From the NCBI GenBank assembly GCA_002367105.1, contig DFCS01000030.1:52044-116043 (forward strand): DNA of 64,000 bases, in the 5' to 3' direction. The notes below the pieces were generated by a model that was not told the origin of the DNA, searched no databases, and was given only the letters and a program-made list of their open reading frames with translations. The translations under genes and the position numbers were made by a program. This DNA comes from Hungatella sp. UBA3048. GTDB taxonomy: Bacteria > Bacillota > Clostridia > Lachnospirales > Lachnospiraceae. Shown in pieces: positions 17,374 to 26,539 of this stretch (position 1 is the stretch's first letter; each line of letters begins with the position of its first letter).

Positions 17374-17376
17374 GAT

Positions 17377-18633
17377 ATGAACAGGACCGTACAAAAACTT
17401 CTGATCTGTTTATGGCTGCTGGTTTCCTTTTTATTGATCAGCGTCATTTTAAAATATTACAGAGAATCCAATGAGGTGGCAGTTCTGGAGGAGAAAAGGG
17501 ACCAGCTTGTGGTCATGGCTGTCAGCGAGGAGGATGAAAGCGGCGATTATTTAAAGAAGCTTGTGGATGAATATTCTAAACTGCCGGAGAATCCGGAGGT
17601 CAGGATCCAGTATGTTTCTCAGTCCAGCTTTCAAAAGCAGTTGTGCATTGATAAGGATCAGAATAACCTCCCAGATCTGATCATCTGTGAGAATGTAATG
17701 ACGCCTGCCCTTGAGTCTATGGGAATTCTTAAGGATTTGTCCGATTACATGACAGCGGAGAGAGCTTCCCTGTATTTAAAAAATGCATACAGCAGCACGG
17801 TAGTAAACGGCATCTGTTATTCCGTACCCTTTACCAGCAATCCCTATGTGGTATTTTATAATGAGGATCATTTGAGGAAGTATGATGCCGCCATACCGGA
17901 TACGATGGAAGAGCTTCTTAAGCTGTGCAGGGAAACCAGTACCCTTGGCACCTATAATTTCGGCTTTGCCATGAAGAATAAAGAGGATATCACCTCCAGT
18001 TTTCTGCAGATGATCTATTCTGCCGGAGGAACCCTGCGGAGCCTGGATACGGAAAACTGCATGAAACTGTATGAAATGCTTGGCAATATGAGGGATGAGG
18101 GGATCATAGACCAGGATGTGATCAACTGGAATCAGAAGGAGCTAATGAAGGCATTTTCCAAGGGATATGTGAAAATCGCGATTGCAGAGCTAAGCTCCAT
18201 GTCCATATTGGAGAATTCGGACAGGAAGTGTAAGTATAAAATTGCGGAAATCCCTTATATCCAGAAGCAGACGTATCTGCTGCAGGGAGACAACATCGGG
18301 ATCACGGTAACGGCTGACATGGAAGAATCCATAAAACTGCTGGACTATCTTACATCCAGGGAGATACTAAAAAGCTATTACGAAAATACTTACTGCCTTT
18401 CCGTAAGAACGGATATAAAAGTAAATCCCGGACTGGTAAGAGGTCTTCCGGATGAATTCGTGGAACGGGAGAGAAACCAGAGCATCTTAAAAAATGCCTA
18501 CACCACATGGTTTATCATATCAGATGGAATTGCAGGGAATCTAACGGATTTTCTCGGAGATAAGACCATGACACCGGAGGAGGTTTCCAAAAGGCTTCAG
18601 GGTGACATCAGGAACGCCATTTTAGAAAGGTAG
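17377..18633 (+). CDS. Membrane-tethered family-1 solute-binding protein (likely third component of the sensor system)
   Basis: Solute-binding fold of 418 residues (LPDLIICENVMTPALESMGILKDLSDYM; YNEDHLRKY; GNIGIT-like region). The N-terminus is a single hydrophobic segment, residues 7-26, without a lipobox: the only cysteine there is in LLIC, lacking the small residue before it. It is therefore probably anchored by an uncleaved helix facing outside. It starts 4 bases after the regulator stop, so it is co-transcribed with the kinase and regulator rather than with permeases. Binding-protein partners of YesM-type kinases are known in other gut and soil Firmicutes, and this one most likely presents a sugar ligand to the kinase. 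The ligand is unknown. Confidence 0.83.
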   Translation: MNRTVQKLLICLWLLVSFLLISVILKYYRESNEVAVLEEKRDQLVVMAVSEEDESGDYLKKLVDEYSKLPENPEVRIQYVSQSSFQKQLCIDKDQNNLPDLIICENVMTPALESMGILKDLSDYMTAERASLYLKNAYSSTVVNGICYSVPFTSNPYVVFYNEDHLRKYDAAIPDTMEELLKLCRETSTLGTYNFGFAMKNKEDITSSFLQMIYSAGGTLRSLDTENCMKLYEMLGNMRDEGIIDQDVINWNQKELMKAFSKGYVKIAIAELSSMSILENSDRKCKYKIAEIPYIQKQTYLLQGDNIGITVTADMEESIKLLDYLTSREILKSYYENTYCLSVRTDIKVNPGLVRGLPDEFVERERNQSILKNAYTTWFIISDGIAGNLTDFLGDKTMTPEEVSKRLQGDIRNAILER

Positions 18634-18636
18634 GCG

Positions 18637-18673
18637 GCCGCCGCTTCAATGCCGGAAAGGCATAAGTGGCGGC
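18637..18673 (+). other. Long GC-rich stem-loop after the tethered binding-protein gene
   Basis: GCCGCCGCTT (18637-18646) pairs with AAGTGGCGGC (18664-18673), and ATGCC with GGCAT inside, around a 5-base loop with a small bulge. No T run follows, so it is more likely a transcript-end stabiliser or processing signal than a simple terminator. Confidence 0.55.
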
Positions 18674-18720
18674 TGGGGACTTACTTGATGAGATTAAAAT
18701 TATACCCCTTTTCTAAAATT

Positions 18721-18750
18721 TTGGAATACTCTGTAAAACTTTCTTATGCT
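18721..18750 (+). promoter_or_regulatory. Promoter of the sugar ABC / alpha-mannosidase operon
   Basis: TTGGAA (18721-18726), 18 bases, TATGCT (18745-18750). This is a moderate match of the kind expected for an activated promoter; AraC-type regulator sites would be looked for just upstream. Confidence 0.5.
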
Positions 18751-18765
18751 ATTATTCTCTTATCC

Positions 18766-18800
18766 ACTATAAGAAACACGCTTCATGGGTTCCTTATAGT
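18766..18800. repeat. 12-bp inverted repeat in the leader of the sugar ABC operon
   Basis: ACTATAAGAAAC (18766-18777) and GTTCCTTATAGT (18789-18800) are complementary at 11 of 12 positions around an 11-base loop. There is no T run. It begins about 16 bases after the -10 box, so it can be an operator or a 5' UTR stem-loop. A second small hairpin, CTGCAT-AAGC-ATGCAG, follows at 18815-18830. Confidence 0.55.
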
Positions 18801-18931
18801 TAGCGCGGCAGACACTGCATAAGCATGCAGACATGGTTATCCAGCTTGCTGCCCGCACAGATAAAAATACCTTACAGGTATATGTTTCTTCCCAGGAAGT
18901 CTGGGAGGCAAATAAGAGATGGGAGGGTTTT

Positions 18932-20353
18932 ATGAAGAAAATGAAGAAAGCTGCAGCAGCGGTGCTTGCATCAACCATGATTCTTTCCCTGGCAGCATGC
19001 CAGGGCTCCGGGGCAAAGTCGGAAACAACAGCTCAGGGAAAGACAGAAGAAACTTCCGGGAAAACCGGAAAAACAGCGGAAACCCAGGGGACAGGCGGAA
19101 AGGCGAAAATATCCATCACCTTCCGGGATGGAGGCAGCGATGCCTTAAAGAACTGGTTTGAGCATGCATATGAGACTTACGATAAAAAGGATTCCATTGA
19201 ACTTGATATTGCCCCCATTACTGCTTCCGAAGGGGATTATTTTGCAAAGGTGGCTCTGGCACTTCAATCAGCGGATACGGCTCCGGACATTGTCTGCGAA
19301 GATACGTTCCAGCTTCCCTCTGACGTGGCAGCCGGTTATCTTACCGATCTTTCTGCCTATTTAAAGGACTATAAGGAATGGAATGACGGGACCTTCTACG
19401 GGCCGCTGGTGGATGGTGTTACATACAGTGACGGAAGCGTGTACGGGATCCCTTATTGTACCGATACCCGTGGATTGTGGTATAACAAGGACATATTTAA
19501 GGCAGCCGGCTTAGATACGGAGTGGCAGCCAAAAACCTGGCAGGAGATCCTGGATACCTGCAAGGTCATCAAGGAAAAATGCCCGGACGTAGTGCCTTTC
19601 TGGTGCAATTCAGGAGTAGCAAGCGGAGAAGCCACCTCCATGCAGACCTATGAGATGCTTCTTTACGGGACAGGTGAGCAGCTTTTGGATGAAAATGACA
19701 AATGGATCGCATCCAGTGAAAATATTTTAAAATCCCTGAATTTTATCAACACCATATATAAGGAAGGATACGGGCCATCCCTTTCCAAGGTATTAAACGG
19801 AGAAGCAGGAAACATTGCTTCCAGAGAATATTTACCGGGAGGCAAGCTTGCCATTTCCTTAGACGGATACTGGATGACAGGAAATTACAAGGAGATAGGA
19901 TCGGCTCCATGGCCGGAATACAAGGAAAAACTTGGCATCGCAGCCATGCCCACCTCAGAGGGGCAGATACCGGGAAGCATCACCATGTCAGGCGGCTGGG
20001 CATTATCCATACCACAGCTTTCCGATCAGAAGGATGCGGCAATGGATTTTATCAAGCACTGCATGAGTTATGATATTTATCTGGATACCATCATTGCCCA
20101 GGGAAATATTGCAACCAGAACTGATATTGCAGCAGATCCTACATACGCTTCCCAGCCCTTTATGGAAAAGTGCACCGGCTTTTTATCCGGAGCTTTCTAC
20201 AGGCCGAGAAACAGCCAGTATTCAACGGTTACTACCCATATACAGACCATGGTGGAATCGGTTGTGTCAGGTACGAGTCCGGAGGATGCAATGGCGCAGT
20301 ATAAATCAGACGTGACGAACAGCGTTGGCGCAGATAATACCGTGACAAAATAA
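18932..20353 (+). CDS. Sugar ABC transporter substrate-binding lipoprotein (family 1)
   Basis: Lipoprotein of 473 residues. The start is set at the ATG at 18932, giving MKKMKKAAAAVLASTMILSL followed by the lipobox LAAC; GGGAGGG lies 4 bases upstream, and the 33 codons before it look non-coding. After a Ser/Thr/Gly/Lys-rich linker comes the binding fold with typical sugar-binding-protein landmarks (YGIPYCTDTRGLWYNKDIFKAAGL and FPGSITMSGGWALSIP-like segment). Its partners are the two permeases and the GH38 enzyme that follow, so the ligand is probably a mannose-containing oligosaccharide. No ATPase is encoded here; a shared MsmK/UgpC-type ATPase is expected elsewhere. Confidence 0.92.
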   Translation: MKKMKKAAAAVLASTMILSLAACQGSGAKSETTAQGKTEETSGKTGKTAETQGTGGKAKISITFRDGGSDALKNWFEHAYETYDKKDSIELDIAPITASEGDYFAKVALALQSADTAPDIVCEDTFQLPSDVAAGYLTDLSAYLKDYKEWNDGTFYGPLVDGVTYSDGSVYGIPYCTDTRGLWYNKDIFKAAGLDTEWQPKTWQEILDTCKVIKEKCPDVVPFWCNSGVASGEATSMQTYEMLLYGTGEQLLDENDKWIASSENILKSLNFINTIYKEGYGPSLSKVLNGEAGNIASREYLPGGKLAISLDGYWMTGNYKEIGSAPWPEYKEKLGIAAMPTSEGQIPGSITMSGGWALSIPQLSDQKDAAMDFIKHCMSYDIYLDTIIAQGNIATRTDIAADPTYASQPFMEKCTGFLSGAFYRPRNSQYSTVTTHIQTMVESVVSGTSPEDAMAQYKSDVTNSVGADNTVTK

Positions 20354-20370
20354 ACGTTCAGGATTTGAAG

Positions 20371-20417
20371 GGGAGGGCTAAAGTGCAATAGCAAAGCACC
20401 TGGCTCTCCCTGTTTTT
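20371..20417 (+). terminator. Intra-operon attenuating hairpin after the binding-protein gene
   Basis: GGGAG (20371-20375) pairs with CTCCC (20406-20410), extended by GGCT/GGCT wobble pairs and an inner GTGC/GCAC stem, then TGTTTTT. It lies between the binding-protein and permease genes and probably lets only part of the transcription through, giving more binding protein than permease. Confidence 0.7.
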
Positions 20418-20487
20418 ATCCAAACGGAGGAAACCCCTTACAGGGATACCTATATGCCCTGAAAAACAGGGCGGAAAAGAGGAAACC

Positions 20488-21366
20488 ATGAATAAAAAAA
20501 GCAGCCGGCTGTTTGCGGAAGCAAGAAAATCAGTACTAATTCTGCCCTCTATGGTTCTTTTACTTATATTTTTTGTGATGCCGATTTTATTGACCGTCTA
20601 TTATTCCTTTACAAACCTGGCCCTGTCAGGTGAGAATGCAAAGCAGCTTAAATTTATCGGCCTGTCCAATTATGTCAGCATGTTTAAGGACCGCACTGTA
20701 CGCATCAGCATTGTCAACACCCTTGTTTTTCTCCTTGGAAGCCTTACGGGTCAGCAGGTACTGGGTTTTTTCATTGCCCTTAACATGAGAAACAGAAACA
20801 GGATCTTCCGTGGAATCGTAGGTCCTGTATTCCTGGCAGGCTGGATCATGCCGGAGGTGGTTGTGGCCTTATGCTGCAGCACCTTTTTCGGAGATGAAGG
20901 TACCTTGAACCAGATCTTTTCTTTTTTCCATCTACCTACCGTGGAATTCCTGTTTGCCATTCCTATGGCAACGGTTATATTAGCAAACATATGGCATGGG
21001 ACTGCATTTTCCATGATGAACTTTCAGTCAGCGTTAGATGGGGTGCCAGCGGATATTGAGGAAGCGGCAAAGGTGGATGGGGCAGGCCCTTTTCAGACCA
21101 TGATCAGGATCATCTTACCCTGCATCAAGAATACCATAGCCACAAATACCATGCTGAATACCTTATCAACTCTTGGCGTATTCGGGCTGATCTACATGAT
21201 GACAGGCGGGGGACCTGGAACCAAGACCCTGACCCTTCCCATCTTTATGTACCGGCAGGCATTTATTTCCCAGCAGCTTGGATACGGCACGGCTATTTCC
21301 ATGATTCTGCTTGTGCTCGGGATTGTGCTAAGTGTTTTTTATACAAGAGTCATGAGAAAAGACTAG
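20488..21366 (+). CDS. Sugar ABC transporter permease (MalF/UgpA type)
   Basis: Permease of 292 residues with six hydrophobic segments and the EAA coupling loop EEAAKVDGAGPFQTMIRIILP near residue 190. Ribosome site AAGAGGAAA precedes the ATG. It is 12 bases from the second permease gene and forms the heterodimeric channel with it. Confidence 0.93.
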   Translation: MNKKSSRLFAEARKSVLILPSMVLLLIFFVMPILLTVYYSFTNLALSGENAKQLKFIGLSNYVSMFKDRTVRISIVNTLVFLLGSLTGQQVLGFFIALNMRNRNRIFRGIVGPVFLAGWIMPEVVVALCCSTFFGDEGTLNQIFSFFHLPTVEFLFAIPMATVILANIWHGTAFSMMNFQSALDGVPADIEEAAKVDGAGPFQTMIRIILPCIKNTIATNTMLNTLSTLGVFGLIYMMTGGGPGTKTLTLPIFMYRQAFISQQLGYGTAISMILLVLGIVLSVFYTRVMRKD

Positions 21367-21378
21367 AGGAGGTGCTTC

Positions 21379-22200
21379 ATGTATTGGAAATTAAGAAAAA
21401 CGGTGCCCTATGGGGTGCTGACCTTATTAGCTGTTATATTTGTCCTTCCCCTGCTTTGGATCGTGCTGGCCTCCTTTGACGGCAACGCTTCTCAGGCGGT
21501 GAAGGTGCCCACCCAGTGGACCCTTGATAATTACAAGGTGATCCTGTCCAGTCAGACCAATCAGAGGGCATTTGCCAACGGACTGCTCATTTCCTTTGGA
21601 CAGTCGGTCCTGGTGGTGTTAGTTGCAGGCCTGGCAGCTTATCCCTTGTCTAGATACGAACTTCGTTATAAAAGTTTATTTTTATATACGATTTTATTTA
21701 TGACCTCCCTTCCCATAACGGCAGTCATGGTCCCGGTGTATAAGATGTTCCTGACCATTGGCCTGTATGACAAGACTTTGGGCCTCATTTTATTTTTGAC
21801 GGCAACCTCCATGCCTTATGGGATCTGGCTCATGAAAAATTTTATGGACAATGTCCCCATAGAACTGGAGGAGGCAGCCTGGGTAGACGGTGCGTCCACA
21901 TTGGCAAGCATTAGGAAAATCATCGCTCCCTTAATGTTTCCGGGGATTTGCGTGGTTTTCATCTTTACCTTTTCAGGGAGCTGGGGTAACTTTTTTATAC
22001 CCTATATCCTGCTGCAGACTTTAAATAAATTACCGGCATCTGTTACCCTATATCAATTTTTCGGACAGCATGGTATGATAATATATGGACAGTTGGCCGC
22101 ATACTCGGCCGTCTATGCCATTCCTTCTATATTCCTTTATATTTTGTCACAAAATTATATGTCAAAGGGCTTTAATATGGCCGGCGCAGCCAAAGGCTGA
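21379..22200 (+). CDS. Sugar ABC transporter permease (MalG/UgpE type)
   Basis: Permease of 273 residues with six hydrophobic segments and the EAA loop LEEAAWVDGASTLASIRKII near residue 172. AGGAGG lies 7 bases before the ATG. It partners the preceding permease; the mannosidase gene starts 20 bases after its stop. Confidence 0.93.
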   Translation: MYWKLRKTVPYGVLTLLAVIFVLPLLWIVLASFDGNASQAVKVPTQWTLDNYKVILSSQTNQRAFANGLLISFGQSVLVVLVAGLAAYPLSRYELRYKSLFLYTILFMTSLPITAVMVPVYKMFLTIGLYDKTLGLILFLTATSMPYGIWLMKNFMDNVPIELEEAAWVDGASTLASIRKIIAPLMFPGICVVFIFTFSGSWGNFFIPYILLQTLNKLPASVTLYQFFGQHGMIIYGQLAAYSAVYAIPSIFLYILSQNYMSKGFNMAGAAKG

Positions 22201-22220
22201 TGCATAAGGAGGAGATTACA

Positions 22221-25200
22221 ATGATACTGATCAAAGAACGGATTGGAAAACTGGTGGAAGATCTTAAGGAGCTTATCTATGAGAAAGAAGTTCCTGTCAC
22301 CAGTTACCGGATGTTAAAATCCGGAGAACGCTTTTTAAATGTCCAGGACCTTCGTACCGATGACTGGGAGGAACTTACCAGTGCAGAACTGTGGGGCGGC
22401 CACAGGGAATATTTCTGGTTTGAAACAGTCATTACCATTCCTGAGGATTTTAAGGATCAATGTGTGGTGTATGAGTTAAAAACCGGAAGAGAGGGGCTGT
22501 GGGATGCCACGAATCCCCAGTTTACCATTTACGTCAATGGTGTCAGGCGGCAGGGGCTTGACGTCAATCACAGGGAGGTACTGCTGACGGAAAAGGCAGA
22601 GCCAGGTGAGACGTTTCGAATCGTTTTATCCGCATTTACCGGGGATCAGAATTTTAAGCTTGTCATGGATTCCAGGATAAAGGTATTAGACAGGGAAACA
22701 GAGCAGTATTATTATGATATTTCCGTTCCTTATCAGGTCGCCAGGCTTCTTCCTGACAGTGACAGTGCCTATCTCTCCATCATTCATGCAGTGAATGAAT
22801 CCTTAAATCTTCTGGACTTAAGAAAGGAATATTCGGAAGAATATTATGAAAGCCTGAAAAAAGCCAGGCAATATATGAAGGAAGAATTCTATGATAAATA
22901 TAGCGGAAACAGCAAAGAAACGGTTTACTGCGTGGGCCATACCCACATTGACGTAGCCTGGTTATGGACCCTTGCGGTAACGGAGGATAAGGCGGTAAGA
23001 AGCTTTTCCACGGTGCTGGAGCTGATGAAACAGTATCCGGAATACATCTTTATGTCAAGCCAGCCACAGCTTTATAAATATGTTAAGAAGCATGCTCCTG
23101 AGGTTTATGAAGAGATACAAAAACGTGTTGCAGAAGGAAGATGGGAGACAGAAGGCGGCATGTTTGTGGAAGCAGACTGCAATCTCTCCTCCGGGGAGTC
23201 CCTTGTGCGCCAGTTCCTTCATGGCAAGGAATTTTTCAGGGAAGAATTTGGGAAGGACAATGAGATTTTATGGCTTCCTGATGTGTTCGGATATTCCGCC
23301 GCACTTCCTCAGATCATGAAAAAATGCGGCATCAAATATTTTATGACTACGAAAATCAGCTGGAATGAATTCAATAAAATGCCTTATGACACCTTTGAAT
23401 GGGAAGGAATTGACGGAACCAGGATTTTAACCCACTTCAGCCCAAGCCGTGATTATAATAAGGCTGCTGAGGAAGGCGGTACAGAAACCGAGCATTTTAC
23501 TACCTATAACGCATACATAAATCCTTCCCAGGTAAAAGGAGCCTGGGCCAGATACAGCCAGAAATATCTAAATGATGAGGTCTTAATGTCCTTTGGCTAC
23601 GGAGACGGCGGCGGCGGCCCTACCAAAGATATGCTGGAAAACCAGCGGAGACTTGAATCGGGCATACCAGGCTGTCCAAGGACTGTGATGAGTACATCTA
23701 AGGCATTTTTTGAAAAGCTGGATAAAGAAGTAAGAGGAAAAAAATATCTGCCTTCCTGGGTCGGAGAATTATACTTAGAATACCACAGAGGCACCTATAC
23801 CTCTATGGCAAGAAATAAAAAGTTCAACCGGAAATCAGAATTTTTATTTGAGAATGCAGAGTTTTACTCCATGTTAGATGGAGTATTAAACCAGAATCCT
23901 TATCCTAAGGAGACCATTGAGGAGGCATGGGAAGTGATTTTAAGAAACCAGTTCCATGATATCCTTCCGGGTTCTTCCATTAAAGAGGTATATGAGGATT
24001 CCAAAAAGGAATATGAAGCAATAGGAAAAGCAGGAGGGGAACTGGTGGATCATGCCCTTTCCAATGTTTTAGAGGGTGTGTCTGCCCATAAGGACAATCT
24101 GGTTGTATTTAATCCTAACAGCTTTGAGGGGGAGGGAGCCGTATCCTTTAAGGCTCCGGAGTACATGGAAAACTTAGCGGTAATGGATGGAGAGAACCTG
24201 TTTCCTGCGCAGAAGACAGGAGATGGCTCCTGGCTGTTTTGTGCTTCCCAGGTTCCTTCTAAGGGCTATAAGACCTTAAAACTGCGGGAAGGAAACCGTG
24301 ATACCGGCTTAAGAGCGGATGAGAGGCATCTGGAGAATGAATTTATCTCCGTGACCTTCCATGAAAACGGACAGATTTCTTCAATTTATGATAAGCAGAA
24401 TGAACGGGAAGTGTTAAAAGAAAACAGGCATGCCAACGTGCTTATGACCTATGAGGACAGACCGCATAACTATGATGCCTGGGATGTAAACAACTATTAT
24501 GTAGAAAAGTCCTGGGAAATTACTGACGTAAGGAGCATGGAACTTGTTGAAAACGGTCCGGTCCGTGCTACAATTTGTGTAAAGAGAAGATATCTGGACT
24601 CCGTCATCGAACAGTACATCTCCCTGTTATACAACAGCCCGGAAATCATCATCCGCAATGAGATTGACTGGAAGGAAAACCATATCTTCTTAAAGTCGAT
24701 TCTCCCGGTTGATATCCATACGGACGAAGCTACTTTTGAGATTCAGTACGGTAATGTAAAAAGAAAAACCCATTACAATACCATGTGGGATTATGCAAAA
24801 TTCGAGGTATGCATGCATAAGTGGCTCGATGTTTCAGAGGATGATTATGGAGTCAGCATGATCAATGACTGCAAGTACGGCTGTCACGTCCATGACGGTG
24901 AGATCGGAATCTCCATGTTGAAATCGGCAACCTATCCAAACCCGGATGCAGATAAGGAACACCACAGCTTTGTATTTTCCATCTATCCCCACAAGGGCGA
25001 CTGGAAAACGGCAAAAACCATACAAAAGGCTTATCACTTAAATAACCCCATGACAGCTCTTGTGAAAGAGACAGAGGGAGGACAGCTGCCCGGAGAATTT
25101 TCTCTGGTAAAAGCGGATGCCGCCAATGTTGTCATAGAGGTTGTGAAGCAGTCCCGAAAAGGGAACGAAATGATCCTTCGCTTTTATGAGACAAATAACC

Positions 25201-25361
25201 GGCGGACCAGCGGCAATATGACCTTTGGCATGGACATTCAGAGAATTACGGAATGCAGCATGCTGGAGGAGGATGAAAACCAGGTGGATAGTCAGGACAG
25301 GACAGCTTCTTTTGTGATTCACCCTTATGAGATCAAAACATGGAAGGTTATGTTCCGTTAA
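22221..25361 (+). CDS. Alpha-mannosidase, glycoside hydrolase family 38
   Basis: Cytoplasmic enzyme of 1046 residues without a signal peptide, the usual GH38 size. It removes alpha-linked mannose from imported oligosaccharides. Key residues are the metal site H240/H242/D244 region in GHTHIDVAWLW, the nucleophile Asp about D354 in LPDVFGYSAALPQ, and a further metal His in NQFHDILPGSS near residue 577. The C-terminal half is the GH38 beta-sandwich. The start is ATG 22221, 8 bases after AAGGAGGA; the earlier in-frame ATG at 22200 overlaps the permease stop and lies before the ribosome site. It is the last gene of the operon, closed by a strong terminator. Confidence 0.95.
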   Translation: MILIKERIGKLVEDLKELIYEKEVPVTSYRMLKSGERFLNVQDLRTDDWEELTSAELWGGHREYFWFETVITIPEDFKDQCVVYELKTGREGLWDATNPQFTIYVNGVRRQGLDVNHREVLLTEKAEPGETFRIVLSAFTGDQNFKLVMDSRIKVLDRETEQYYYDISVPYQVARLLPDSDSAYLSIIHAVNESLNLLDLRKEYSEEYYESLKKARQYMKEEFYDKYSGNSKETVYCVGHTHIDVAWLWTLAVTEDKAVRSFSTVLELMKQYPEYIFMSSQPQLYKYVKKHAPEVYEEIQKRVAEGRWETEGGMFVEADCNLSSGESLVRQFLHGKEFFREEFGKDNEILWLPDVFGYSAALPQIMKKCGIKYFMTTKISWNEFNKMPYDTFEWEGIDGTRILTHFSPSRDYNKAAEEGGTETEHFTTYNAYINPSQVKGAWARYSQKYLNDEVLMSFGYGDGGGGPTKDMLENQRRLESGIPGCPRTVMSTSKAFFEKLDKEVRGKKYLPSWVGELYLEYHRGTYTSMARNKKFNRKSEFLFENAEFYSMLDGVLNQNPYPKETIEEAWEVILRNQFHDILPGSSIKEVYEDSKKEYEAIGKAGGELVDHALSNVLEGVSAHKDNLVVFNPNSFEGEGAVSFKAPEYMENLAVMDGENLFPAQKTGDGSWLFCASQVPSKGYKTLKLREGNRDTGLRADERHLENEFISVTFHENGQISSIYDKQNEREVLKENRHANVLMTYEDRPHNYDAWDVNNYYVEKSWEITDVRSMELVENGPVRATICVKRRYLDSVIEQYISLLYNSPEIIIRNEIDWKENHIFLKSILPVDIHTDEATFEIQYGNVKRKTHYNTMWDYAKFEVCMHKWLDVSEDDYGVSMINDCKYGCHVHDGEIGISMLKSATYPNPDADKEHHSFVFSIYPHKGDWKTAKTIQKAYHLNNPMTALVKETEGGQLPGEFSLVKADAANVVIEVVKQSRKGNEMILRFYETNNRRTSGNMTFGMDIQRITECSMLEEDENQVDSQDRTASFVIHPYEIKTWKVMFR

Positions 25362-25372
25362 TCCTGTTTTTC

Positions 25373-25420
25373 GGGCCAAAGCAGCAGGCTTTTTCAAGTC
25401 TCTGCTTTGGCCCTTTTCTT
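25373..25420 (+). terminator. Strong terminator after the alpha-mannosidase gene
   Basis: GGGCCAAAGCAG (25373-25384) pairs perfectly with CTGCTTTGGCCC (25402-25413), followed by TTTTCTT. Confidence 0.95.
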
Positions 25421-25509
25421 ATGTTGATATTTGTGCTATTCTTATGATGATAGGATAATAGCGGAACAACTCATCCGAACCAACAAAAACAAGGGAAGGG
25501 GCTAAAAAC

Positions 25510-26310
25510 ATGGATATATTAACCAAAATACAAAAAGACTATTTAAGCTTTTCCAAACAGGAAAAAAAGATCGCTGATTACATTTTACGTTTCAATCAAG
25601 AACTTCAAAACATGAACATCACTGATTTGTCTGAAAAGACAGGAACGTCTAATTCTTCTATTACCCGTTTTGTAAAAAAGGTCGGCTGCAAAAACTACTC
25701 GGACATGAAATTCAGTATCAATGGCCAATCCGCCCCTGTGGAAAATCACAAATCCAACGGAATTGCAGATGAGGTTTTTTTATATTATCAAAATGTAATT
25801 AAAAACACACAGCACTTAATTGACTTAGATAAAATCAAACAATTTATGAAGCTGCTTAAAGAAGCCAAAAGCATTATTTTAATTGGAGCCAGCAGTTCAG
25901 GTACTACTGCCCAAATCCTGGGAATCCGCCTGATGAGAATGGGACTGCCAGTGAAAAGCTATTCCGATCCCAACTGGATGCTAATGCAAGCCAGCATTGC
26001 TTCTCCTGGAGATCTTTTTGTAGCCATCTCCAACAGTGGAGTGACACGCTGCATCGTAGAAACTCTGGAGCAGGCCAGAACAAATGGTGCAACCATTGTT
26101 TCCATAACCAGTTTTTCGGAAAATCCGGTTTCCAAGCTAAGTGATTTGATCTTCCATGTCTACAATACCAGATTTGTTCACAATCAAAAATTTGCAAACT
26201 CGCAGTTTTCCAATATCTATTTAATTGATGTGATCACCACTTATTTAATGGAAGACCAACAGTTTGGACGTTCCGTTACGACCACCAGGCAGATAATCAA
26301 TGATCTTTAA
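25510..26310 (+). CDS. MurR/RpiR-family transcriptional regulator
   Basis: Regulator of 266 residues with an N-terminal RpiR helix-turn-helix (DLSEKTGTSNSSITRFVKKVG, about 39-59) and a C-terminal SIS sugar-phosphate-binding domain (ILIGASSSGTTAQ near 127; ISNSGVTRCIVETLEQA near 176). The family senses phosphosugars. It is a single gene with its own terminator, immediately upstream of the phosphatase-PTS operon, so control of that operon by the imported sugar phosphate is likely. The four tandem A/T-rich repeats upstream of the PTS promoter are a candidate binding site. Confidence 0.92.
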   Translation: MDILTKIQKDYLSFSKQEKKIADYILRFNQELQNMNITDLSEKTGTSNSSITRFVKKVGCKNYSDMKFSINGQSAPVENHKSNGIADEVFLYYQNVIKNTQHLIDLDKIKQFMKLLKEAKSIILIGASSSGTTAQILGIRLMRMGLPVKSYSDPNWMLMQASIASPGDLFVAISNSGVTRCIVETLEQARTNGATIVSITSFSENPVSKLSDLIFHVYNTRFVHNQKFANSQFSNIYLIDVITTYLMEDQQFGRSVTTTRQIINDL

Positions 26311-26313
26311 ATG

Positions 26314-26343
26314 AAAAATTGGATTAAAACCCAATTTTTTTTA
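26314..26343 (+). terminator. Terminator after the RpiR gene
   Basis: AAAAATTGG (26314-26322) pairs with CCAATTTTT (26331-26339), and the T run continues. Confidence 0.8.
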
Positions 26344-26430
26344 TTTATCTTTACAGTAAGAAATTAATTTTCTTTTCTTTTCTTTTCTATTAATCATAAT
26401 GTCTGAGCCTTATCCCTTATTTTGCGTGTT

Positions 26431-26484
26431 GAAATAAATTATTGTGAAAATTATTATCGAAAATAATTATTGAAAAAATTATTA
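26431..26484. repeat. Four tandem 13-15 bp repeats upstream of the phosphatase-PTS operon
   Basis: Copies starting at 26431 (GAAATAAATTATTGT), 26446 (GAAAATTATTATC), 26459 (GAAAATAATTATT) and 26472 (GAAAAAATTATTA). The fourth overlaps the -35 box. The third and its flank also form AATTATT-N6-AATAATT. It is a likely regulator-binding array. Confidence 0.6.
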
Positions 26485-26498
26485 CCATAATATATAAT
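26470..26498 (+). promoter_or_regulatory. Promoter of the phosphatase-PTS operon
   Basis: TTGAAA (26470-26475), 17 bases, TATAAT (26493-26498). It is near-consensus for the housekeeping sigma factor. No -24/-12 (sigma-54) motif was seen, although mannose-family PTS operons in other Firmicutes often use one. Confidence 0.75.
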
Positions 26499-26539
26499 GA
26501 GCTTACAAAGAAGACAAAAACAATAGAAAGGAGCAGGGT

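Noticed and set aside
26400..26539. Sigma-54 promoter for the mannose-family PTS operon
   Set aside because: No GG-N10-GC pattern was found, whereas a near-consensus sigma-70 promoter is present and the neighbouring regulator is RpiR, not LevR.
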